Shown here piece after piece: positions 1 through 6,051 of a stretch of 13,890 nt of DNA (its first letter is position 1; each line of letters starts with the position of its first letter). Both the position numbers and the translations under genes were made by a program. Source of the DNA: CAZCWX01 sp964502465 (GTDB taxonomy: Bacteria; Desulfobacterota; Binatia; Bin18); the NCBI GenBank assembly GCA_964502465.1, contig CAZCWX010000669.1, forward strand, positions 1-13,890, in the 5' to 3' direction. The notes beneath the pieces are model-generated. The model searched no databases, had not been told where the DNA came from, and saw only the letters and a list, made by a program, of their open reading frames with translations.

Positions 1-146
1 GTGCCTGAGGCTTCTTTGCCAGCCGTTGAAATTTGTTCACTCAGATTAGCGGCGGGAATAATTTTTTCCGCCAGAGAGACGCGATAATCAGGAATGAACA
101 CCACTTTGATGTGTCCCTGCACCCGTGGATCGGTATTGATCACCCG
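1..146 (-). pseudogene. glgP: Glycogen phosphorylase fragment (internal piece, continues past the left edge)
   Basis: Reading the minus strand from about base 146 to base 1 gives roughly 48 codons with the unmistakable C-terminal catalytic-lobe signature of glycogen phosphorylase: VINTDPRV, then KVVFIPDYRVSLAEKIIPAA, then SEQISTAGKEASG. In this family that last stretch leads straight into TGNMK, whose lysine carries the pyridoxal phosphate cofactor; it would lie just outside the window. The enzyme releases glucose-1-phosphate from glycogen. Its usual length is about 800 residues, and no start codon or N-terminal lobe lies upstream. The reading frame emerges directly from the truncated phosphatase gene, in a different frame from it. 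This is a remnant or a chimeric junction, not an expressed full enzyme. Family recognition is confident; the exact breakpoint (about 142-155) is inferred. Confidence 0.85.
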
Positions 147-1011
147 TCCGGCGCTGGAAGCGCACGGTCTTGGTGTGGCCACAATCGACGATCACGATCT
201 GTCGCTGCGCAAAATCGAGTCGCGCGTAACACAGGGTGGCAAAGACGCCAAGGCTAATAAACAGCGTGGTCACTTCGTTATGGACTAGCGTGACAATCTC
301 TTCAGGTTCAGGAAGAGCACCAGGCGCTGATACCGCAAGCAGGCGACTGAGTGCGCGGAGGAGGGAACTCTTCATCGCCGCTCCCAACAGGGCTGCCGGG
401 ACCCCTTTGCCCATCACGTCTCCAACGACGACATCGAGGCAGTGTGCATGGTGTTGGAAAAAGTCGTAGAAATCTCCATCAATATGTTGGGAAGGAATGG
501 TGAGGGCAGCAACCCGTGCCCCCGCAACGTCACACGGGAGCTGGCCGAGCAGCAGCAGCTGTTGAATCCTCGCGCCGATTTCGACTTCCCGTTGGTGCGC
601 CTGCGCCAACTCCTCCAACGAGGCTAGCAGTGCCGCTTGCAGGTCCAAAATGCGTTGGCCTGCACGGAGACGGACGTGCAGTTCATGGGGGTCAAAAGGC
701 TTGATGAGATAGTCATCTGCGCCAGCCGCGAGACCGGCGATGAGATCCTCTTTCTGATCCTTCGAGGTCAACAAAATGAGGTATAGGTACGGAGCATGGT
801 CCCGCTGACGGATTTTGCGGCAGATGTCCACCCCATGCATGCCCGGCATGAGCCAATCGAGGATAGCCAGCTTGGGGGCGTCAGCGCTGTGCAGGACCTG
901 CCAGGCCTCGGCACCATCGCAGGCAACGACCACGTCATGCCCAGCCCTGACCAGGGTAGCGTGCAGCAATCGGCGCGGAATAGCGTCATCGTCAGCAATC
1001 AGGATTCTCAC
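88..1011 (-). pseudogene. Response regulator-SpoIIE/PP2C phosphatase, C-terminally truncated
   Basis: The GTG start at 1011 overlaps the stop of the Hpt reading frame by 4 nt (GTGA), so this was the downstream gene of the kinase operon. Residues 1-120 are a receiver domain: acidic triad D7-D9, phosphorylatable D52 (LDWLMPG), T82 and K104 (IKPF). Residues 121-145 form a helical linker. From about 147 begins a SpoIIE/RsbU-type PP2C phosphatase with metal-ligand motifs DGDFYDF (178-184) and GDVMGKG (197-203). Such proteins usually dephosphorylate an anti-sigma antagonist when the receiver is phosphorylated. Homology ends near residue 290 (CGHTKTVRFQRRTG); the last 17 residues are glycogen phosphorylase DNA read in the wrong frame. 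About 90 residues, including the final metal-binding aspartate motif of the family, are missing, so the phosphatase is probably inactive. Confidence 0.85.
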
Positions 1012-1289
1012 GTCACCGGCTCCCCCCTAAAGACCGCCAACGCATGGATAAGGCGAGCAATCTCCCTTTCCAACTCAGCGTAGGCAAGTTCAGCGCGAGC
1101 CAAATCCCCGTCACGACCCACCACTTCTAGTTTGCACGCGGCCTCGCGGGCAGCCTGCGCACCAAAGCTGCTGACCGTGCCTTTCAAGGAATGCGCAGCC
1201 TGCTCGAGCGCTTTGCTATCACTATGGGCAATCGACTCGCGCATGGCAGACAGCAACTCGGGCGTCTCCTCGCAGAATAATCCCGCCAC
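1008..1289 (-). CDS. Hybrid kinase fragment 4: Hpt phosphotransfer domain
   Basis: This is a 93-residue four-helix Hpt domain in the same frame as fragment 3, separated from it only by the amber codon. The phosphorylatable histidine is in AAHSLKGTVSSFGA, followed by the second conserved helix (AREAACKLEVVGRDGDL). Hpt domains relay phosphate from a receiver to a separate response regulator, here presumably the receiver-phosphatase that overlaps its stop codon. An internal start (ATG at 1289) could yield a free Hpt protein, but no good Shine-Dalgarno sequence precedes it. As a free protein it would still be a functional phosphotransfer module. Confidence 0.7.
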   Translation of the reverse strand: MAGLFCEETPELLSAMRESIAHSDSKALEQAAHSLKGTVSSFGAQAAREAACKLEVVGRDGDLARAELAYAELEREIARLIHALAVFRGEPVT

Positions 1290-1292
1290 TTC

Positions 1293-1544
1293 CTATAATA
1301 ACTCTCGGTCTCCCTCGACTCGTGCTAAGGCCGCCTGTTGGTCAAATACTGCAGCGGGCGGCTCCGCTTCACTCGCCACCCCTTGTATCGGCGCGAAAGC
1401 AGGAATCAGACTCTGAATCACCTCGAACAGTTGGAGCGCTTGGACTGGCTTAGAGAGGTAGGCATCCATCCCTGCCGCTAGACAGCGTTCACAGTCACCT
1501 TTCATCGCGTGGGCCGTGAGTGCGACAATAGGAATGTGAGGCAA
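1293..1544 (-). CDS. Hybrid kinase fragment 3: second half of REC2 plus linker
   Basis: This short frame starts at a TTG that is really the codon before PHIPIVALTAHAMKGD, the beta-4 strand and conserved threonine region of REC2. It continues through the receiver lysine (YLSKPV) and a roughly 40-residue linker towards the Hpt domain, ending VEGDRELL. The next codon is TAG (1293-1295), after which the same frame continues with EVAGLFCEE, exactly where family members continue into Hpt. There is no ribosome-binding site or plausible independent function; it completes fragment 2 after the repeat insert. Confidence 0.7.
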   Translation of the reverse strand: MPHIPIVALTAHAMKGDCERCLAAGMDAYLSKPVQALQLFEVIQSLIPAFAPIQGVASEAEPPAAVFDQQAALARVEGDRELL

Positions 1545-2536
1545 GGATGAAGTGTGAAGTGTGAAGTGTGAGTTTCACGCTCCTCGTTCACCGTTTCACG
1601 TTCCGTGTTTGCTGCAGCTTCTCTTGCCCTGATGGCTTTCGTCGCCTCGAAGCCGTCCATTTCTGGCATTTGTATGTCCATCAATACGAGATCAACCGTT
1701 TCTCTTGCCAATACCGCCAGTGCCTCTTTGCCGTTATTCACTACCACGACTGAGCATCCCCACTTTTCCAGCAGCAAAACCGTCAAACGCTGATTGACCG
1801 CGTTATCCTCTGCGAGCAGGATACGCAAAGCGCGGCGGCTCCTGAGCAGAGAAGGCTGTGGTACAGGGGACAAGGCACAGGGTCCAGCAGATGCAGGATG
1901 CAGGACCGTGACAAGAGCATTCAGCAAATCTGACTGTTTGATCGGCTTGGTCAGATAAGAGGAGATGCCTAACTCTCGACAGCGGGCAGCATCTTTCGGT
2001 TGACTGCCCGACGACAGCATCATAATCGTCGCTTTCGCCAGGGCTGGACTCTGCTTGATCCGCTCAGCCACAGTAAAGCCATCCATGTGAGGCATGTAAG
2101 CGTCAAGCAATACCAATGGGAAAGGGACCCCGGCTTCCGCGGCTTGATGCAGTGCCACCAGTGCTGCCTGTCCGCTGTTGACCAGGGTAGGCTTTATCCC
2201 CCAACTCGTTAACTGCTCTTCCAGGATGCGTCGGTTTGTCGCATTGTCGTCTACCACTAATACCGGCAGACCTTGCAGGCTGTCCCGCTCGATCGGCGGC
2301 TGTGGTGAGATATCCCCTGGGAGACCAAAGCGTGCGGTGAAGTGGAAGGTGCTGCCCGTGCCGACTTCGCTGTCCACGCCGATGCTGCCGCCCATCAGGG
2401 CAACCAATTGCGATGAGATCGCCAAACCCAGCCCCGTCCCGCCAAATTGACGTGTGGTGGAACTATCGGCTTGCGTGAAGGGGCTGAAAATGAGTTGCTG
2501 CTTTTCGGGTGGGATGCCGATACCGGTGTCGGTCAC
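1502..2536 (-). CDS. Hybrid kinase fragment 2: C-terminal HATPase, REC1 and first half of REC2
   Basis: The frame opens at a GTG that is simply the valine before DTGIGIPPE, the G1 box, so this is a continuation of fragment 1 rather than an independent gene. The F box (IFSPFTQAD) and G2 box (GGTGLGLAIS) complete the ATP lid. REC1 follows with DD acidic residues, phospho-Asp in LLDAYMPHMDG and lysine in YLTKPI. A proline-rich linker (about 1861-1905) contains two copies of a 7-nt repeat but keeps the frame. REC2 begins RILLAEDN, has its phospho-Asp in LMDIQMPEMDG, and then runs into a second 7-nt repeat insert (ERETVNEERETHTSHF). The frame is lost there, before the threonine and lysine of the receiver. 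Confidence 0.75.
   Translation of the reverse strand: MTDTGIGIPPEKQQLIFSPFTQADSSTTRQFGGTGLGLAISSQLVALMGGSIGVDSEVGTGSTFHFTARFGLPGDISPQPPIERDSLQGLPVLVVDDNATNRRILEEQLTSWGIKPTLVNSGQAALVALHQAAEAGVPFPLVLLDAYMPHMDGFTVAERIKQSPALAKATIMMLSSGSQPKDAARCRELGISSYLTKPIKQSDLLNALVTVLHPASAGPCALSPVPQPSLLRSRRALRILLAEDNAVNQRLTVLLLEKWGCSVVVVNNGKEALAVLARETVDLVLMDIQMPEMDGFEATKAIRAREAAANTERETVNEERETHTSHFTLHPCLTFLLSHSRPTR
1545..1609 (-). repeat. Degenerate 7-nt tandem repeat insert in REC2
   Basis: On the minus strand this 65-nt block can be written as nine consecutive heptads (aacacgg, aacgtga, aacggtg, aacgagg, agcgtga, aactcac, acttcac, acttcac, acttcat) plus two bases. It sits in the loop between helix 3 and strand 4 of the second receiver, where family members have only a few residues. 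Its length modulo 3 is 2, which throws the receiver out of frame. One extra heptad would restore it. Confidence 0.75.
1861..1905 (-). repeat. Short 7-nt repeat tract in the REC1-REC2 linker
   Basis: The plus strand has TGCAGGA twice in tandem at 1892-1905, flanked by looser heptad-like words (CAGGGGA, AGGCACAG, GGTCCAG). The tract encodes a proline- and serine-rich linker between the two receivers of the hybrid kinase and keeps the reading frame. It resembles the two frame-breaking inserts on either side and probably arose the same way. Confidence 0.45.
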
Positions 2537-3393
2537 AGTAAAGTGCAGGAGGCAAGTCTGGAGGTTCGGAGTCTGGGGTTCGGGGTTTGCGGGCTGGGAG
2601 CTTGAGGCTTGAGACTTGGGACTTGAGGGCTCTGCCCATCTTGGTCGTCCGCAATGTTGACCTCAACGACCACCTCACCCTGTGCAGTGAACTTGATGGC
2701 GTTACCGATGAGGTTCACAAGGATCTGACGGAGACGCCCCGGATCGCCGATCAACGTGTCTGGCACAGCCATAGGGAGGTGGCAGGCCAGTTCCAGCCCC
2801 TTCTTATGTGCCCGTATGGCAAGTGTTCTCAACGTTCCTGCCAGGTCATCACGCAAGCTGAAGGCAAGAGGGTTCAGGTCTAATCGCCCTGCTTCAATCT
2901 TGGAAAAATCGAGGATGTCGTTCAGCAACTCCAATAGGGAATTGGCCGAGTCCTGTACGATAGTCAGGTATTCATGCTGTTCAGGCGTGAGATCTGTATC
3001 GAGGGCGAGTTCGGTCATGCCGATAATCCCATTCATAGGGGTACGCAATTCATGACTCATGTTGGCCAGGAATTCGTTCTTGGCACGAGCGGCAGCTTCG
3101 GCACTCGCTTTGGCTTTTTGCAACTCCTCCTCTGCGCGCTTGCGCTTGGTGATGTCTTCCACGGTCCCTTCGTAGTAGAGGAGCGTCCCACTGGCGTCGC
3201 GAACCGCACGCGCAGTCTCGGTAATCCAGATCACCTGACCATCTCTGAGACTCAAACCCTGACACCGTGCTGTGTTCGTGCAATAGGCGAACGAACTCGG
3301 CGCGCCGGGAGGCGTCACAGTATGAGGGTAACCTGCTCCACCTCCCTGGATGCCCGCCGGAGCCTGTCCTGAGCAGAGACGAAGGGCGGGCAT
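2533..3393 (-). CDS. Hybrid kinase fragment 1: PAC tail, HisKA and N-terminal half of HATPase
   Basis: The open frame contains, from about base 3250 downwards, the end of a PAS/PAC domain (RDGQVIWITETARAV, YYEGTVEDITKRKRAEEEL). Next come the HisKA dimerisation helix with its phospho-accepting histidine in FLANMSHELRTPMNG, a second helix (LNDILDFSKIEAG), and the HATPase N box (ILVNLIGNAIKFT). It ends inside a run of degenerate 7-nt repeats (SPQVPSLKPQ onwards), before the G1 box. The apparent ATG at 3393 lies inside a palindromic intergenic repeat, and the first 45 or so residues are not PAS-like, so it is not a credible native start. The PAS residues expected just upstream (RRAEFVRLLHEHSTVSGFESQ-like, about 3340-3255) are in another frame. 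The core is expressible only if a start inside the PAC is used. Confidence 0.7.
   Translation of the reverse strand: MPALRLCSGQAPAGIQGGGAGYPHTVTPPGAPSSFAYCTNTARCQGLSLRDGQVIWITETARAVRDASGTLLYYEGTVEDITKRKRAEEELQKAKASAEAAARAKNEFLANMSHELRTPMNGIIGMTELALDTDLTPEQHEYLTIVQDSANSLLELLNDILDFSKIEAGRLDLNPLAFSLRDDLAGTLRTLAIRAHKKGLELACHLPMAVPDTLIGDPGRLRQILVNLIGNAIKFTAQGEVVVEVNIADDQDGQSPQVPSLKPQAPSPQTPNPRLRTSRLASCTLL
2552..2631 (-). repeat. Degenerate 7-nt tandem repeat insert in the HATPase domain
   Basis: On the minus strand this 80-nt block reads as a ladder of heptads: caagtcc, caagtct, caagcct, caagctc, then ccagccc, gcaaacc, ccgaacc, ccagact, ccgaacc, tccagac. It lies between strands VVVEVNI and LHFTVTDTG of the GHKL ATPase, a beta-hairpin loop just before the G1 box. 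Its length modulo 3 is 2, so the kinase reading frame is broken here. A single extra heptad would restore it. Confidence 0.75.
3350..3393. repeat. Palindromic intergenic repeat, type 1 (RLCSGQA-encoding)
   Basis: Inverted termini ATGCCCGCC (3350-3358) and GGCGGGCAT (3385-3393) enclose a core with GCCTGTCCTGAGCAGAGACG. Translated on the minus strand it gives the RLCSGQA-like peptide that marks a widespread family of short intergenic repeats. Here it abuts, and probably truncates, the 5' end of the kinase remnant and supplies its spurious ATG. Confidence 0.7.
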
Positions 3394-3433
3394 GACGGCA
3401 TTCCTCCGAAAAAAGGGACAGTAGGTCGGAGAA

Positions 3434-3509
3434 TGTCATTGCGAGGAGCGTCAACGATGAAGCAATCTCTGTCGGATAATGAGATTGCTTCGCTGCGCTC
3501 GCAATGACA
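3434..3509. repeat. Palindromic intergenic repeat, type 2 (CATTGCGAG family)
   Basis: A two-layer palindrome. The outer arms are TGTCATTGCGAG (3434-3445) and CTCGCAATGACA (3498-3509); the inner arms are GAAGCAATCTC (3459-3469) and GAGATTGCTTC (3481-3491). It belongs to the common repeat family that, when translated, gives VIASxAKQSH or CERSEAISL peptides. It is non-autonomous and non-coding; any reading frame across it is an artefact. Confidence 0.85.
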
Positions 3510-3564
3510 AGCCGCAGCGCTTCTTCTCTTTTCATGCTCAAGGGTGTGCCACCGACGAATGACC

Positions 3565-3584
3565 ATTCCCGCGAAAGCGGGAAT
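3565..3584. repeat. Palindromic intergenic repeat, type 3 (ATTCCCGC hairpin)
   Basis: A perfect 8-bp stem ATTCCCGC/GCGGGAAT around a GAAA tetraloop, followed by the usual TCCAGT flank. This hairpin occurs as an interspersed repeat in many Gram-negative bacteria, including the dRS3-type elements of Neisseria, and yields IPAFAGM or HSRESGNP peptides in translation. It is the third distinct palindromic repeat within about 240 bases. Confidence 0.8.
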
Positions 3585-3839
3585 CCAGTGTCGAGCACAA
3601 ATCCTAGACATGAGCCGTTTTTTCTTGGCTGCGTAGTGACTACTGCTGACCACGCAGCAATCTGCCCTGGATTGTGCTCCCTTTGTGGGCACCTCTCTCG
3701 TTTCCCCTCTTTTCTGTGTCAGCACCCGGAGGAAAAATTCGCCTGCAGACGCTGCTCTTGCGCAGCACAGGGCTTTTCCTCAGCAGTAGGCACCAACTTT
3801 GCTCGAAGAACGGACTCCGCCAAAAGAGGGACAGAGTCT
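3585..3839 (+). promoter_or_regulatory. Leader region upstream of the uptake operon
   Basis: About 255 bases lie between the repeat cluster and the chosen start of the first binding protein, with no convincing gene. Two hairpins can be drawn: GCTGCGT/ACGCAGC (3628-3634 with 3652-3658) and GCTGC/GCAGC with a 6-nt loop (3751-3766). The promoter of the operon should be here, but I found no convincing sigma-70 or sigma-54 box. The frame upstream of the gene stays open through this region, but its translation is not protein-like and runs through the repeats. Confidence 0.35.
3825..3830 (+). promoter_or_regulatory. Shine-Dalgarno site that fixes the start of the first binding protein
   Basis: AGAGGG lies 9 nt before a GTG at 3840. 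Starting there gives a 452-residue product with a normal twin-arginine signal peptide, almost the same length as the second binding protein (453). Starts further upstream would add up to 112 residues encoded by palindromic repeats. Confidence 0.55.
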
Positions 3840-5198
3840 GTGATACAGAAAAAAAGAAAAGAACAGCAAAAAAAGAATCGCGCACCTTCCTTCCAACAAG
3901 CACTCTCGCGTCGCCAATTTCTGCAAGCCTCGGGGGTAACGGTGCTTCTCGCAGGCTTGCCAGCCAACTGGGCCGGTAGGGTTTTCGCATCAAACGCACC
4001 GGAAAAAGCACGCCTGACAATTGGCATTATTCCGCTCACCGACTGTGCGCAGATTGTTGTTGCGTACGAAAAAGGCTTCTTCAAAGAAGAGGGGATCGAG
4101 GTAACGGTCTCGAAAGAAATCAGCTGGGCAGCGATTCGCGACAAGGTTGCCTACGGCGATCTCGACGCGGCACACATGCTTGCGCCTATGCCTCTTGCCG
4201 CTACGCTGGGAGTCGGAGCGATCAAAAAAGAGACGGTCACCGCTATCGGCATGGACTTGAACGGGAATGGTATTACTGTCTCCAACGCGGTGTGGCAGGC
4301 GATGCAAGAGATCGATCCGCAAAGCTGTGCCATGAAACCCACACCGGCTACAGCGCTCAAAAAACTCATAGAGCGTGACCGGGGCAAACGGTTGTACAAA
4401 TTCGCCATGGTCTTTCCTGTCGCGACGCACAATTACGAAATCCGCTATTGGTTGGCTTCAGCCGGCATTGATCCAGATAACGATATCAAACTTGACGTGA
4501 TTCCGCCGCCCCAAATGGTTGCGAATCTCCGAGCTGGGAATATTGATGGGTATTGCGTGGGTGAACCTTGGAACCAACGAGCGGTGTTCGACAAGGTCGG
4601 TGTCCCTATCATCACCAACGTGGAGATCTTTCCCGGCAAGCTGGAGAAGGTAGTCGGTGTCAACCGCGAGTGGTTGGAGAAGCACCCACATACCCACCGG
4701 GCAATGCTGCGCGCGCTGATCCGCGCCAGCCAGTGGGCAGATCAGCCAGAAAATCGTCCACAGGTTGTGCAGTGGATCGCGCAGCGCCAATACGTCAATG
4801 CGCCGGAAGAGGTCGTCAAAAACTCGATGACCGGCACGTTTGAATATGCACCAGGTGATGTCCGTCAGTTGCCCGACTTCAACGTCTTTTTTCACCAACA
4901 CGCGACGTTTCCCTGGCGGAGCTTCGCGGTGTGGTTTCTCACCCAGATGCAACGGTGGGGACAGATCCCCAACGAACTCCAGGCGGCTGATTACAAACGT
5001 ATCGCCGAGCAAGTGTATCTGACTAAGGTCTATCGCGAAGCAGCACGGGATATCGGGATCCCCGTGCCAGAAACGGACTACAAGGAAGAAACAGGATTTT
5101 TTGACGGGCTTTCTTTCGATCCTCAAGATCCTATCGGGTATATCAAGCAGTTCCCAATACGCCGGGTCTACCTCACACAGCGTAAGGAGGATGAATGA
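3840..5198 (+). CDS. NrtA/CmpA-type ABC transporter substrate-binding protein, Tat-secreted
   Basis: Periplasmic binding protein of the nitrate/bicarbonate/cyanate family, delivering a small anion to the permease encoded next. From the GTG start, a basic N-region leads to the twin-arginine motif SRRQFLQ (residues 23-29), a hydrophobic stretch to about 46, and a cleavage site near AS-NA (about 51-53). The mature part opens LTIGIIPLTDCAQIVVAYEKGFF. It carries family landmarks: DAAHML, FPVATHNYEIRYWLA with the ligand-pocket histidine, IPPPQMVANL, and DGYCVGEPWNQRAV at about 235-248. The frame is open upstream to 3504, but that part is repeat DNA. Its stop overlaps the permease start (ATGA), so the two are co-translated. 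Nitrate, nitrite, bicarbonate and cyanate are all possible ligands; the motifs do not decide. Confidence 0.85.
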   Translation: MIQKKRKEQQKKNRAPSFQQALSRRQFLQASGVTVLLAGLPANWAGRVFASNAPEKARLTIGIIPLTDCAQIVVAYEKGFFKEEGIEVTVSKEISWAAIRDKVAYGDLDAAHMLAPMPLAATLGVGAIKKETVTAIGMDLNGNGITVSNAVWQAMQEIDPQSCAMKPTPATALKKLIERDRGKRLYKFAMVFPVATHNYEIRYWLASAGIDPDNDIKLDVIPPPQMVANLRAGNIDGYCVGEPWNQRAVFDKVGVPIITNVEIFPGKLEKVVGVNREWLEKHPHTHRAMLRALIRASQWADQPENRPQVVQWIAQRQYVNAPEEVVKNSMTGTFEYAPGDVRQLPDFNVFFHQHATFPWRSFAVWFLTQMQRWGQIPNELQAADYKRIAEQVYLTKVYREAARDIGIPVPETDYKEETGFFDGLSFDPQDPIGYIKQFPIRRVYLTQRKEDE

Positions 5199-6034
5199 AC
5201 GGTAACGCTACCACAGCAACTGCTCCTCTGGTCTCCGCTGTCGGCTTGTCAGCGAAAGGCAAGCAGCTGAGAGCGTTGGCTTTGCCTATCTTGGCTCCGC
5301 TCGCTGTCTTTTTTGGCGTTGGTGTAGTCTGGTACGTACTGAGTCATACCATCGCTCCGCTCGTCCCAGACCCAATTCAGACGTATCGCGAAAGTGCCGA
5401 GTTTATCTGGCACCCGTTCTACGACTATGGACCGAATGACAAGGGGCTTGGTTGGCAGGTCCTGTTGAGCCTCCAACGTGTTGCAATCGGGTTCTTCCTG
5501 GCCTCGGCTGTCGCGATTCCTCTCGGCTTGCTCATCGGCAGTTCGCAGATCTTGCGCTGGGGTTTTGATCCGCTCATACAATTGCTGAAACCCGTGTCCC
5601 CCCTCGCCTGGCTGCCACTGGGATTAGCCGTATTCCAAGCGGCCGACCCTTCAGCGATCTTCACGATCTTTATCACCTCTCTGTGGCCCACTGTCGCCAA
5701 TACCGCCTTTGGAGTACGCAGCTTGAACCCGGAGTATCGGAACGTTGCCCGCGTCTTAAACCTCTCGCGCTGGACCTACCTGCGCAAAATTCTGCTGCCT
5801 GCCACCTTGCCATATATCATGACAGGGCTCCGCATCAGCCTCGGCATCGCCTGGTTGGTTATTGTGGCGGCAGAAATGCTCACTGGCGGAGTGGGTATCG
5901 GGTTCTTTGCGTGGGATTCGTGGAACAACTTAAATCTTGCCCATGTGATCCTCGCGATTCTGGTCATTGGCTGCGTAGGATTGATCCTCGACCGGCTGAT
6001 GGGCTTCATAGAAGCACGGCTCAACCGCATCTGA
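5195..6034 (+). CDS. NrtB/CmpB-type ABC transporter permease
   Basis: A 279-residue inner-membrane permease with about six transmembrane segments. The first hydrophobic segment is at about 27-50 (ALPILAPLAVFFGVGVVWYVL); the rest lie between about 88 and 275. Family landmarks are GPNDKGLGWQVLLSLQRVAIGF and SPLAWLPLGLAVF. The cytoplasmic EAA-type coupling loop is YRNVARVLNLSRWTYLRKILLPATLPYIMTGLRIS (split as YRNVARVLNLS and LPATLPYIMTGLR), where the two ATPases would dock. AAGGAGG at 5184-5190 sits just before the ATG, inside the end of the binding-protein gene. As the only permease in the window it presumably forms a homodimer and may serve both binding proteins. Confidence 0.88.
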   Translation: MNGNATTATAPLVSAVGLSAKGKQLRALALPILAPLAVFFGVGVVWYVLSHTIAPLVPDPIQTYRESAEFIWHPFYDYGPNDKGLGWQVLLSLQRVAIGFFLASAVAIPLGLLIGSSQILRWGFDPLIQLLKPVSPLAWLPLGLAVFQAADPSAIFTIFITSLWPTVANTAFGVRSLNPEYRNVARVLNLSRWTYLRKILLPATLPYIMTGLRISLGIAWLVIVAAEMLTGGVGIGFFAWDSWNNLNLAHVILAILVIGCVGLILDRLMGFIEARLNRI

Positions 6035-6051
6035 CGAGGCGGAAGAACACC

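Larger units (their letters stand above)
1008..3345 (-). pseudogene. Hybrid sensor histidine kinase (PAS-HisKA-HATPase-REC-REC-Hpt), disrupted
   Basis: Read end to end on the minus strand, homology is continuous in domain order but switches frame three times and meets one stop codon. The order is: partial PAS/PAC domain (3345-3150), HisKA (about 3110-2900), GHKL ATPase (about 2850-2330), two receivers (about 2275-1905 and 1835-1400), and an Hpt phosphotransfer domain (about 1290-1010). This BarA-like layout passes phosphate His-Asp-His-Asp, with the adjacent receiver-phosphatase as the likely final acceptor. The breaks are a frameshift in PAS near 3250, a repeat insert at 2552-2631, a repeat insert at 1545-1609, and an amber codon at 1293-1295. 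The N-terminus, probably including sensing domains, is replaced by intergenic repeats. The fragments are listed separately below. Confidence 0.8.

Noticed and set aside
3434..3509. Transcription terminator reading of the two-layer palindrome
   Set aside because: It matches a known interspersed repeat family and has no T-run on either side. Any terminator role would be secondary.
3661..3720. Sigma-54 promoter candidate around TGGGCAC in the leader
   Set aside because: Only the GG half matches; no GC element lies at the right spacing.
3050..3725. Two long minus-strand reading frames through the repeat cluster
   Set aside because: Their sequence consists of repeat-derived peptides (VIASAAKQSH, IPAFAGM, CERSEAISL) plus a PAS fragment out of frame. 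They are not independent genes.
3751..3766. ANTAR antitermination target hairpin
   Set aside because: The hexaloop sequence lacks the A at position 1 and G at position 4, and no paired second hairpin with that pattern was found.
3504..3839. N-terminal extension of the first binding protein starting at ATG 3504
   Set aside because: The added 112 residues are translated palindromic repeats and leader DNA, with no similarity to the family and no signal peptide. The GTG at 3840 has a good ribosome-binding site and gives the normal length.
4458..5126. A 222-residue minus-strand frame opposite the first binding protein
   Set aside because: Antisense shadow of a well-supported gene, with no recognisable motifs or ribosome-binding site.
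5683..6051. Upstream extension of ATPase 1 into the permease gene
   Set aside because: The extension lies in another frame of the permease and is not ATPase-like. The ATG at 6052 begins directly before the family's N-terminal strand.
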